DNA from: Methylobacterium sp. SyP6R
GTDB lineage: Bacteria > Pseudomonadota > Alphaproteobacteria > Rhizobiales > Beijerinckiaceae
Length of the DNA: 64,000 nucleotides
Direction of reading: 5' to 3'
NCBI RefSeq assembly: GCF_019216885.1
Contig: NZ_JAAQRC020000001.1
Coordinates: forward strand, 5,149,501-5,213,500
Shown: positions 44,647-52,570 of the stretch, piece after piece
How the letters are laid out: each line of letters begins with the position of its first letter
Numbering within the stretch: the first letter of the stretch is position 1
The notes under the pieces: model-generated
The model's database searches: none
Told to the model about the DNA's origin: nothing
What the model saw: only the letters and a program-made list of their open reading frames with translations
Program-made: the position numbers and the translations under genes

Positions 44647-44730
44647 GGGACAACGCCTCGCCGGCATAGCGCAGCGCCCTCCTTTCCCCGCCTGTGGCAG
44701 TGGCATCCGGGGGAAGGAATGGCGCGGGTT

Positions 44731-44775
44731 TCTCCCCTCCCCCCTGTTGCGGGGGAGGGGGAAACCCGCGTCCAC
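44731..44775. repeat. Palindromic repeat, family C
   Basis: gcgcgggtttctcccctccccc pairs with gggggagggggaaacccgcg across a short loop; written as arms gcgcgggtttctcccct and gagggggaaacccgcg. The same arms recur at 58911-58979 and, degraded, around 28950-29165. It lies between the converging katG and photolyase-like genes. Confidence 0.85.
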
Positions 44776-44808
44776 TCGTTGCCGGTGCAGGTCACGCCTG
44801 CGCCGGCA

Positions 44809-45957
44809 TCACCCTCCCCACGCCCCCATCACCGTCGGAATCTTCCCCCGCAGCCGCGAGAACCCGCGATTCGACAGCGGCCAGGCTCGCTCGTCCCACT
44901 CCCGCCTGATCCGCGAACAGCCCGCCGGCAGCGCCTCCGCCGAGGGGCCGACGGGAGCGAACGGCGTCACGACCGGCAGGGCGCCGGCCCACCCTTCCTC
45001 CGCCGGCCCGGCCGGGCAATCGAAATGCCCCCCTGCACGGGCCAGCGCATCCGCCATCGCCGCCGCATCCGCCGCGCGGACCCGATCGGTCGCCCCCTCG
45101 ATCGAGGCGGTCAGGCCGCCGACCCGCACCACCCGGGCGCCGCCGAGGGGCAGGCTCTCCGGGTGCAGGTCGTCGAGATGCAGGAGCAGGGCGACCGGAC
45201 CGTCGGGCGGCGCATCGGCCGGCGCCGGCCGAACCTCGCGCGGCGGCGTCTCCTCCTCCAGCGAGGCGGCGTGCTCGTCGAGGTCGTCGGGGTCGTGCCG
45301 GCCTTGCGTGAATTCCCGGATGTTGTCGCGCCGCGCGAGGTAGGGTTTGCCCCGCGTGTGCAGGCCCGCGACCCAGCGCCAGGACAGGGTGTTGCTTGCC
45401 GGATCGCCGTCGAGAAGGTGGCGCAGGAAGAACGCGGCACCGAGTTCCCAGGGCAGCCGCAGGGAAAAAATCCAGATCGAGGCGAACCACATCCGAGCGT
45501 GGTTGTGCAACCAGTTCTCCTCCACGAGCTGCACCGCCCAGGTATCGAAGCCGTCGATCCCGGTCTCACCGGTGATCGCCCGCTCGTAGGTCCGGCGCAG
45601 GCCGGGCTCGGCGGCGAGGCGGCCCTGGGCGGCCTCACGCCCGGCGAGGTAGCGCGCCCACACCTCGGGATGGGTCTCGAGATGGCCCTTGAAGTAGGTG
45701 CGCCAGAAGACCTCCGTGACGAATTTTTCCGCCCCGCGCTCGCCGTAGGCCCGCACGCCTGCCCGGGCGACCTCCTCCTCGGTCAGGAGCCGGCGGCGCA
45801 GGTAAGGCGAGAGGGCGGAGGTCGTCGGCGCCACGCCGCGGCCGCGATCGGTGTTGCGGGCGGCGGCGTAATCGGCGCCGGGGCCGGCGAGGAACGCGGC
45901 CAGCAGGTCGAGGCCGGCCGCACGGGTCATGACGGGAGGATGGGGCATGCCCGCCAT
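44809..45957 (-). CDS. Photolyase/cryptochrome-like FAD-binding protein without N-terminal antenna domain
   Basis: A 382-residue protein. Residues about 45-225 match the helical FAD-binding domain of photolyases: NTDRGRGVAPTTSALSPYLRRRLL at the start, EVFWRTYFKGHLE, DTWAVQLVEENWLHNHARMWFAS, given here as NWLHNHARMWFAS, and LSWRWVAGL. The usual N-terminal alpha/beta antenna domain is absent. Instead about 140 residues follow the FAD domain, with VALLLHLDDLHPESL, DALARAGG and VVTPFAPVGP, which resemble pieces of that alpha/beta domain. DNA repair or light sensing is possible; neither is proven. ATG 45957 used; 45948 and 45930 are alternatives. Confidence 0.78.
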   Translation of the reverse strand: MAGMPHPPVMTRAAGLDLLAAFLAGPGADYAAARNTDRGRGVAPTTSALSPYLRRRLLTEEEVARAGVRAYGERGAEKFVTEVFWRTYFKGHLETHPEVWARYLAGREAAQGRLAAEPGLRRTYERAITGETGIDGFDTWAVQLVEENWLHNHARMWFASIWIFSLRLPWELGAAFFLRHLLDGDPASNTLSWRWVAGLHTRGKPYLARRDNIREFTQGRHDPDDLDEHAASLEEETPPREVRPAPADAPPDGPVALLLHLDDLHPESLPLGGARVVRVGGLTASIEGATDRVRAADAAAMADALARAGGHFDCPAGPAEEGWAGALPVVTPFAPVGPSAEALPAGCSRIRREWDERAWPLSNRGFSRLRGKIPTVMGAWGG

Positions 45958-46453
45958 GTAGGACGGCGGCGCCCGAAAGCGGGGCGGCGCCGTGCCTCAG
46001 GCCAGGGCCGCCGGCGCGGCGAGCCCCGGCCGAGTCGGCGGCGCGCGGCCCGTCCTCGGCCTCGCCGGAGAACCGCATCACCGTGGCGCGCAGGCTTGCT
46101 CCATCGGCACACGCGGCACCCAGCCCAGGAACCCGGCGGCGCGGCGTCGTGCGGGCGCTGCCGCGAAGACCTCCGGCCATCGTGCATCCTCCGCCTGGGC
46201 GTCAGGCGGAGGATGCACCATCCCACTCCGGGACGACCCACCGAGGCGGAGAGCAGGCTGGAGCCTTAGAAGACGAGGCTGGGCATGCAGCGCGGGAGTC
46301 TCCCTCTTGCGCGTCGCGCACCCGCGATGCTCCCTGACGGTATGCCAGATGGCGGAGCGTCGGCGCTCGGCAAATCCCCCCGCGCACGGCACCGGGGCCG
46401 CCGCCCCGCGTTGACACCGCGGAAGCCCCGGCCGATACCGCGCCCGGCTCCCG
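45958..46453. other. Intergenic region with perfect 16-bp hairpin
   Basis: A 496-bp gap between the divergent photolyase-like gene and the CapD-type gene. It holds a perfect inverted repeat (gtgcatcctccgcctg at 46182-46197 with its complement at 46203-46218, 5-base loop). The rest has no credible gene by composition or family likeness. Confidence 0.6.
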
Positions 46454-48394
46454 ATGCGCAGACAGATCCTCAAGACCGCGACGATCATCGTCCACGACCT
46501 CGTGGCGACGGCCCTCGCCGTGCTCCTCACCTTCGCGATCCGCTTCGACGGCCCGCTGCTGGCCGAGCGGCTCGCCCATTTGCCGGTGCTCCTGCCGCCC
46601 TTCGTGGCCTGCGCCGGGCTGGTCTATCGCGCCTTCGGGCTCTACCGGACCAAGTGGCGCTTCGCCTCGCTGCCGGATCTCGCCAACATCGTGCGGGCCG
46701 TGGCTTTGCTGACGCTGCTGCTGCTGGTGCTCGACTACGTGCTGGTCTCACCGGCCCTGTTCGGCATTTACTTCTTCGGCAAGATCGCCATCGGGCTCTA
46801 CTTCGTCCTGCAGATCTTCCTGCTCGGCGGGCCGCGGCTGGCGTTCCGCTACCTGAAATACAGCCGCTCGCGCCAGAGCGCGGCGCGGGCCGCCAGCACG
46901 CCCACCCTGCTGATCGGGCGCGGCCACGACATCGAGGTGGTGCTCCGCGCGATCGAATCGGGCGCCGTGCGCAAGCTCGACCCGAAGGGCATCCTCTCGC
47001 CCCGGGCCGAGGAGCAGGGCCAGACCATGCGCGGGGTGCCGGTGCTGGGCTCCGTCTCGGATCTCGATGCGGTGGTGGCCGGCCTGGCCGCCCGCGGCGT
47101 GCCGATCCGCCGCCTCGTCGCGACGCCGAGCGCGCTCGCCCCCGAGGCCGAGCCCGAGGCGTTGATCGCCCGGGCGCGCCGCCTCGGCCTGCCGCTCGCG
47201 CGCGTCACGAGCCTCGGCGATGCCGGACGCGGGGCGGAACTCGCCCCGATCGAGATCGAAGACCTGCTCTTACGCCCGACCGTCGCCATCGACCGGCCGC
47301 GGCTGGAGCACTTCCTGACCGGCCAGCGGATCGTCGTCACCGGCGGGGGCGGCTCGATCGGCTCGGAGATTTGCGCCCGCGCCGTCGCCTTCGGGGCGAG
47401 CGCCGTCCTGGTGCTGGAAAGTTCCGAGCCCGCCCTGCACGGGGTCTTGAGCCGCCCCGGGCTCTCCGGCCGGGAGGGGGTGAGCGGCGTCATCGCCGAT
47501 ATCCGCGACCGCGACCGGCTGTGTCGTGTGCTGGCGGAGTTCCGGCCCGACTACGTCTTCCACGCCGCTGCGCTGAAGCAGGTGCCCTACCTGGAGCGGG
47601 ACTGGAGCGAGGGCATCAAGACCAACGTCTTCGGCTCGGTCAACGTCGCCGACGCGACGCTGGCGGCCGGAGCCAAGGCGCTGGTGATGATCTCGACCGA
47701 CAAGGCGATCGAGCCGGTGTCGCAGCTCGGCGTCACCAAGCGCTTCGCCGAGATGTACGCCCAGGCCCTCGATGCCGGGCGCACAGCGGGCGAGACCCGC
47801 CTCGTCGCGGTGCGGTTCGGCAACGTGCTCGGCTCGGTCGGCTCGGTGGTGCCGGTGTTCAAGGCGCAGATCGCCCGCGGCGGCCCCGTCACGCTGACGC
47901 ACCCGGACATGGTGCGCTACTTCATGACGGTGCGCGAGGCCGCCGACCTCGTCCTCACCGCCGCCTCCCACGCCGACCGCGAGGCCCGCGACCCGGCGGC
48001 CGGCGACCAGCGTGCCGCCGTCTACGTGCTCAAGATGGGCCAGCCGGTGCGGATCCGCGACCTCGCCGAGCGGATGATTCGGCTCGCCGGCTTCGAGCCG
48101 GGCGAGGACATCGACGTGGTGGTCACCGGCGCCCGCCCGGGCGAGCGCCTGAACGAGATTCTCTTTGCCCGCGACGAGCCGATGGTGAACCTCGCCGGCA
48201 TCGACGGGGTGATGGCAGCGAAACCCATCTTCGCCGACCGCGCCCAGTTGCAAGCCTGGCTCGACCGCCTGGCCGAAGCGGTGGCGGCGGACGACCGGGC
48301 GGCGGCCGACGCGGTGTTCGGCGAGGCGATCCCGGACTTCCTGCTGCGGAACCGGCCGGCCGGCGAGACCGGCCGCCTCTCGCAGGTGGGCTAA
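46454..48394 (+). CDS. CapD/FlaA1-type nucleoside-diphosphate-sugar 4,6-dehydratase, membrane-anchored
   Basis: A 646-residue protein. Four hydrophobic helices lie in about 10-140 (DLVATALAVLLTFAIRF to LYFVLQIFLLGG). A first Rossmann-like CoA-binding-type region (about 150-270) is followed by an extended SDR dehydratase domain: TGGGGSIGSE near 295-304, VFHAAALKQVPYLE, SVNVADA, and MISTDKAIEP near 410-417. This is the WbpM/CapD/PglF family that makes UDP-4-keto-6-deoxy sugars as the first step of many glycans. It opens the polysaccharide region, with no gene immediately after it. Confidence 0.93.
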   Translation: MRRQILKTATIIVHDLVATALAVLLTFAIRFDGPLLAERLAHLPVLLPPFVACAGLVYRAFGLYRTKWRFASLPDLANIVRAVALLTLLLLVLDYVLVSPALFGIYFFGKIAIGLYFVLQIFLLGGPRLAFRYLKYSRSRQSAARAASTPTLLIGRGHDIEVVLRAIESGAVRKLDPKGILSPRAEEQGQTMRGVPVLGSVSDLDAVVAGLAARGVPIRRLVATPSALAPEAEPEALIARARRLGLPLARVTSLGDAGRGAELAPIEIEDLLLRPTVAIDRPRLEHFLTGQRIVVTGGGGSIGSEICARAVAFGASAVLVLESSEPALHGVLSRPGLSGREGVSGVIADIRDRDRLCRVLAEFRPDYVFHAAALKQVPYLERDWSEGIKTNVFGSVNVADATLAAGAKALVMISTDKAIEPVSQLGVTKRFAEMYAQALDAGRTAGETRLVAVRFGNVLGSVGSVVPVFKAQIARGGPVTLTHPDMVRYFMTVREAADLVLTAASHADREARDPAAGDQRAAVYVLKMGQPVRIRDLAERMIRLAGFEPGEDIDVVVTGARPGERLNEILFARDEPMVNLAGIDGVMAAKPIFADRAQLQAWLDRLAEAVAADDRAAADAVFGEAIPDFLLRNRPAGETGRLSQVG

Positions 48395-48497
48395 GCAGAT
48401 TTCGCAAAAGTGGCGGCCGGTTTTGCGACAAAAATCTGCGATAATTCAACAACCTAAGCGGACGAAGCGTTGGCTTGCCAACGCAAGTCTGCTTAGG
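48395..48497. repeat. Two stacked palindromes after the CapD-type gene
   Basis: The first (48395-48439) pairs gcagattt with aaatctgc and, inside, tcgcaaaa with ttttgcga. The second (48453-48497) pairs cctaagcgga with tctgcttagg and gcgttggc with gccaacgc. They follow the stop codon directly and may act as 3' hairpins; the first has no T tract. Confidence 0.8.
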
Positions 48498-48561
48498 GCA
48501 TTTTCCGACGACGTGGAGACCGGTTCGTCGCAGACAATGCGGCAAACCAAAGACCTAAGTT

Positions 48562-48871
48562 GAGGTCAGTCGATCTCCGATCGTGTGCGATCTCCGATCG
48601 CCGACACCTCAGAGCCTGTTTGAGCAGCAATTTCTGAAAAATACTTGAGATTATTGGGGGGATATCCTACCCACCACCTCATCCTGAGGTGCGACTGAAA
48701 GGAGCCTCGAAGGAGGGCTCCAGAAGCCTCCGCGATCCCTGGAGCCCTCCTTCGAGGTTAGTCGATCTTCGATCGACTGAAACCTCAGGATGAGGTGGAT
48801 GGGTAGGACATCTCATGCTCACCGTCAGATTTCGGCAGTCAAATCCGCTCAAACAGGCTCTCAGGATGAGG
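48562..48871. repeat. Family A repeat interrupted by an insertion
   Basis: Bases 48562-48611 followed by 48864-48871 reproduce, in reverse complement, bases 2674-2731 with about two mismatches in 58. Between them lies the 249-bp element at 48612-48860 plus a duplicated tca. Confidence 0.88.
48612..48860. mobile_element. MITE-like element with 14-bp perfect terminal inverted repeats and 3-bp target duplication
   Basis: The ends are gagcctgtttgagc (48612-48625) and its exact reverse complement (48847-48860), flanked by direct repeats tca (48609-48611 and 48861-48863). There is no transposase frame in 249 bp. TIRs of GAGCCTGTTTGA type with TNA target sites are known for the IS5 family (IS427 group), so a transposase encoded elsewhere could move it. 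The interior (48677-48796) is itself a family A palindrome. Confidence 0.8.
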
Positions 48872-49421
48872 TTGAGGGTTGGAGCGCCCCATGGCCGGCA
48901 GGCTTCAGGTCGCTGTCGTGTCCCGTGGCAACGTGATCGGGCGCTGCCCTCGGGGACGGTACAGGCCTCCTCCGGGGGAGCCATCGCGCCGGGCGATCGG
49001 GGACAGTCCCGTGCTTGCGAAGGCCCTTGCCGCGCCTGCAATCCGGACATGCCCCGCAGATGAATCGCCACGCCGCCGAGCGTGTGGCCTGCCAGGGCAA
49101 GCCTGCTCGAGACTGTGGCGGCGAGCGAGCCTATGACCTGATCCTGTGACCTGATCCGATGACCGCGTCGAGTCCAGCAGGCCGGCAGCGCCGGCCGGTC
49201 CTGCGACATTCGGCGCCCGTTCAGTACATGACACTGCCGGATGCAATCAACTCGGGCTCACTCAACTCCGAGGCGCATCATGAGATGCCTTGACAAAAAA
49301 ATTGGACATCAGGATAAAGACTAAATTCGGAAAACGATTATATATATCGTCGTGTCGAGCGCCGGGCTTCATGGATGAATGAAAAATCGCAGACCTGAGT
49401 ATCGAGCTGCAGGAAAGTATA
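48872..49421. other. Gene-free gap with falling GC before the glycan module
   Basis: About 550 bp without a supported gene; short open frames on both strands lack family likeness and ribosome sites. The last 150 bp are distinctly AT-rich (attatatatatcgtc near 49338) and include the candidate promoter at 49290-49318. Confidence 0.5.
49290..49318 (+). promoter_or_regulatory. Candidate sigma-70 promoter of the glycan module
   Basis: TTGACA (49290-49295), a 17-base spacer, and GATAAA (49313-49318) in an AT-rich stretch, about 105 bp before the start codon at 49422. The -35 is a perfect consensus; the -10 matches four of six. Confidence 0.5.
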
Positions 49422-51641
49422 ATGGCGATTTATAAAATCAAGAAGACTCTTTCGCTTGCAAACATTCACAGAAACAAAACGGCAACACAACCCGCATTTC
49501 CGATCGCGTCGGCGCTTCCTGTAGAACTCGATGTTGTATTCTACAAAAATTTCTATGCGGATCTCAGTCATTTCAACAGCACGGACTCCCTGAGCCATCA
49601 CTACGTCAAGCATGGCCGACGCGAAGGACGTTTCCCGAACGCGACGCGGCTGAATGAAGCGCTCGCAAAGCTGCCGCACGATTTCAGTCCGGTCGAATAC
49701 CGCAAGATCAATCCTGAAGCCGAGAACCTGAGCGACCAGGATGCCCGCCTCCACTATTGCACGGTCGGCAAGTCGCTAGGACTCGCCTATCGCCCCGATC
49801 AGATTCCAGGCTTCGATCCGGATCATTTTCGCGAAACGCATCCTGCCTTCGCCCATGCCGACGATGCGACCTGCCAGGACGCATGGCAGGCCCAGGGCGG
49901 TCCGGACGGCGCCCCAGGGACGCAGGCCGCGCATCTCCAGTGCCTCGGCCTCGCCCTGCAGGCCTACCCCGCCGCTTTCCCGTGGCGCTTCTATACGCGC
50001 CTCTACCCGCGCACCGCCGTGCACCGGTGGGCGGCCCTCGCCGATTTCCTGCGCGAGGGCTTCGCCGCGGCCGGCGAGCGGCTTCCCTATGGCGAGGATG
50101 CGGCGTCGTTCCTGATCGCGGTCGGCGATCGTTTCACGCGGCTCGGCCGGCAGGAAGCGATCCGCGCCTACGAGCTGGCCGCCGCGCTGGAGCCCTCCGC
50201 CTCCACGCAGGTCAGGCTCGCCGAGGCCTATGGCCGCGCCGGCGCCTGGAGCGCCGCCCTCGATCTCTACGATACGCTCCTGGACGATCTGCCGGCGGAC
50301 GGCGCGGGCGACGACGCGGCGCTGCGCGGCTTCGTGGCCGCGGCGGTGGCGCGTGGCGCGTGGCCGCGCCTGTTCGGCCGCCTTCGGGGCCTCGCCTCGC
50401 GAGTCCCGACACCCGCCGACGACGCCCTGGTCCGCGACGCAACCGAGCATTTCTTCGCCGAGCGCGGCCGGGCGGCGCGGTCGCTCTACGGCGACGGGCG
50501 ACGGGAGGAGGGCGATGCGCTCCTCGCCCAAGCCGTGCGGGACGTGGCGGAGCTGTCGGCCGCGTGCCTGCCCGCCGGGGCGCGGGCCCCGTCGCCCGAA
50601 CCGTTCGTCGCCGTGCTGGCCGACGGCCTTCCGGAGCGGGCGCGGCGCCGGCTCGGCCGCTCGGTCGAGCTTCTCGGCCGCATCGGTTACGCGGTGCGCG
50701 TCTTCGACCTCGCCACCGTCCGTGCCTTCGAGGACGCGCTCCCCGCCGCCACCGCGGCGATCCTGGTGCGGATGCCGGCCTGGCCCACCGTCGTCCAGGC
50801 GCTGGTGCGCGCCCGGCGTCTCGGCGTCCCGACCCTGTACGAGACCGACGAGATGACGTTCGACCCGCGCCACGCGCCGCCGCCGCGGGCGGCCTTCGAG
50901 GGCCGGATCGGCGAGCGGGCCTACGAGGACCTCGTCTTCGGGGTGGCGCTCTATCGCGGGGCGGCGGCCTTGTGCGATCACGGCCTCGCGCCGACCCGGG
51001 CGCTCGCCGGCCATCTCGACCGGATCGTCGCGACGGGACGCAGCTTCGTCGTGCGGGACGCGGCCGAGCCGGGCGAGCGGTCGGGCGCGGCGGGGGACGC
51101 GATCCGCCTGTTCCTCTCCACGCCGCAATCGCGGATCGTGGGCCCGGCGGATCCCGTCGGCGCGGCCCTGCTGCATGTTCTGGAGCGGGAGAAGCGGGTC
51201 AGGCTGACGACGGCCGGCTTCGTCCTGCTCGACGACGCCTTCGCGCCCTTCGCCGACCGCATCACCCGGCGCGGGCCCGTCCCGGACGGGGAGGAGGCGG
51301 TGCGGGACAGCGATCTGAACCTCGTGCCGGTGGACGGAAGCGAGGCCGAATCCTGCTTGGGCCCGACCGGCTGGCTTTCCGCCGCGCGTTTCGGGATCCC
51401 GACCCTGGCGGGCGACACCCCCGCCCTCCGCGAGACCCTGCGGGACGGGGTCGAGATCCGCCTCGCCGCCGGGGCGGCGGCGTGGATCGCCGCGCTCGGC
51501 GACCTCGTCGCCGCGCCGGACCGGCGCGCGGCTTTGGGTGCGGCGGCGGCGCAACGCCTGCGCACAGCCCACGCACCCGAGGCGGCGGCTGCGGATTACC
51601 GTACGATGATCGACGCCCTCCGGAGCCGACGGCCGCGATGA
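49422..51641 (+). CDS. Glycosyltransferase-like protein with TPR-like middle region
   Basis: A 739-residue protein. Residues about 35-130 hold repeats of the type seen in O-antigen glycosyltransferases (FYKNFYADLSHF, HHYVKHGRREGRFPN). About 200-300 are helical and TPR-like (AIRAYELAAALEPSASTQVRLAE, AYGRAGAWSAALDLYDTLL). About 395-739 have a GT-B-like Rossmann look (ILVRMPAWPTVVQALVRARRLG, PTLYETDEMTFD, LGPTGWLSAARFGIPTLAGDT). Sugar donor unknown. AGGAAAG at 49411-49417 supports ATG 49422. The first ~400 bp are more AT-rich than the rest. Its TGA overlaps the next ATG by four bases. Confidence 0.65.
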   Translation: MAIYKIKKTLSLANIHRNKTATQPAFPIASALPVELDVVFYKNFYADLSHFNSTDSLSHHYVKHGRREGRFPNATRLNEALAKLPHDFSPVEYRKINPEAENLSDQDARLHYCTVGKSLGLAYRPDQIPGFDPDHFRETHPAFAHADDATCQDAWQAQGGPDGAPGTQAAHLQCLGLALQAYPAAFPWRFYTRLYPRTAVHRWAALADFLREGFAAAGERLPYGEDAASFLIAVGDRFTRLGRQEAIRAYELAAALEPSASTQVRLAEAYGRAGAWSAALDLYDTLLDDLPADGAGDDAALRGFVAAAVARGAWPRLFGRLRGLASRVPTPADDALVRDATEHFFAERGRAARSLYGDGRREEGDALLAQAVRDVAELSAACLPAGARAPSPEPFVAVLADGLPERARRRLGRSVELLGRIGYAVRVFDLATVRAFEDALPAATAAILVRMPAWPTVVQALVRARRLGVPTLYETDEMTFDPRHAPPPRAAFEGRIGERAYEDLVFGVALYRGAAALCDHGLAPTRALAGHLDRIVATGRSFVVRDAAEPGERSGAAGDAIRLFLSTPQSRIVGPADPVGAALLHVLEREKRVRLTTAGFVLLDDAFAPFADRITRRGPVPDGEEAVRDSDLNLVPVDGSEAESCLGPTGWLSAARFGIPTLAGDTPALRETLRDGVEIRLAAGAAAWIAALGDLVAAPDRRAALGAAAAQRLRTAHAPEAAAADYRTMIDALRSRRPR

Positions 51642-52570
51642 ACGCCCCGAACCGCCTCAGCCTCACGGCCCTGCGCCGCACCCTCGCGCGGCTCCTCGAT
51701 CCCGATCGCGGGAGGCACGCGCCGGCGCCCATTTCGGAGGCAGCCCCGAAGCCGGCGGCAGAGACCCCGCCCGAGACCCTGGACGCGCAGCTCGAACGCC
51801 TGATCGGCGCGATCGCCGCCCGGGCGACGACGCTTGCCATGGACGGATCCTTCTACCACGAGGTCGGCCCGGCGGTGAACGGCGACAGCCTGGAGGCGGC
51901 GTCGGCCGAGGACCTGCTCGCCGCCGCCTTCCAGCCGGGAGCCCGCCTGCTCGATTTCGGCTGCGGGTCGATGCACAGCCGGCCGTTCATCGAATCTCTC
52001 GGCTATGCCTGGCAGGGGGTCGACCATCTCGACAGCGTCTCGGGCACGGTCCGGGACGAGGTGGCGCGCCTCGGCGACGCCGTGCGTTTCTACGACGGGC
52101 GCGTGCTGCCCTTCGCCGACGGCGAATTCGACGTGGTCTGGGCGATGGTGGTGCTCCACCACGTGCAGCACATCGATCTCAGCTTCGGCGAGATCGCCCG
52201 CGTGCTGCGGCCCGGCGGCAAGCTGATCGGGCAGGTGGCGTATCTGGAGCAGATGCAGGATTACGGCACCTTCAACTTCACGCCCTACGGCCTGAAGGTG
52301 GCGGCGCAGGAAGCGGGCCTGCGGCTGACCCGGGTCGAGCCGAAGCACGATGCCTTCGTGTTCCTGCTGCGCCGCCTGCTGATCACCCTGACGGCGAGCG
52401 ACGACACCCCGTTCAACGCCATGATGGGGCCGGGGGGCTTCGTCCACCGGTCCCTGATCGAGACCGGGCACCGGCTCGGCCTCGACATCCGGACCATCAA
52501 CCTGCTCCGGATCCTGTTCTGCACGCATGTGGTGTTCGAGATCGAGAAGATCCCGGGCGAGGCGTCGTGA
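51638..52570 (+). CDS. Class I SAM-dependent methyltransferase
   Basis: A 310-residue protein. After a 60-residue Pro/Ala-rich lead come motif I LLDFGCGS at 104-111, VDHLD, FADGEFDVVWAMVVLHHV (motif with LHH) and VLRPGGKLIGQVAYLEQ. It is of the Methyltransf_11 type. By position it could methylate a sugar of the surface glycan; acceptor unknown. It is coupled by ATGA overlap to the gene before and by GTGA overlap to the gene after. Confidence 0.85.
   Translation: MNAPNRLSLTALRRTLARLLDPDRGRHAPAPISEAAPKPAAETPPETLDAQLERLIGAIAARATTLAMDGSFYHEVGPAVNGDSLEAASAEDLLAAAFQPGARLLDFGCGSMHSRPFIESLGYAWQGVDHLDSVSGTVRDEVARLGDAVRFYDGRVLPFADGEFDVVWAMVVLHHVQHIDLSFGEIARVLRPGGKLIGQVAYLEQMQDYGTFNFTPYGLKVAAQEAGLRLTRVEPKHDAFVFLLRRLLITLTASDDTPFNAMMGPGGFVHRSLIETGHRLGLDIRTINLLRILFCTHVVFEIEKIPGEAS

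Noticed and set aside
45958..46453. Start of the CapD-type protein further upstream in another frame (frame open from about 46285)
   Set aside because: That frame is Arg/Pro-rich and is offset from the conserved membrane and dehydratase frame that begins at ATG 46454.
48815..49246. Several short frames on both strands between the MITE-like element and the glycan module
   Set aside because: They overlap one another and repeat sequence, have no ribosome sites and no recognisable protein pattern.
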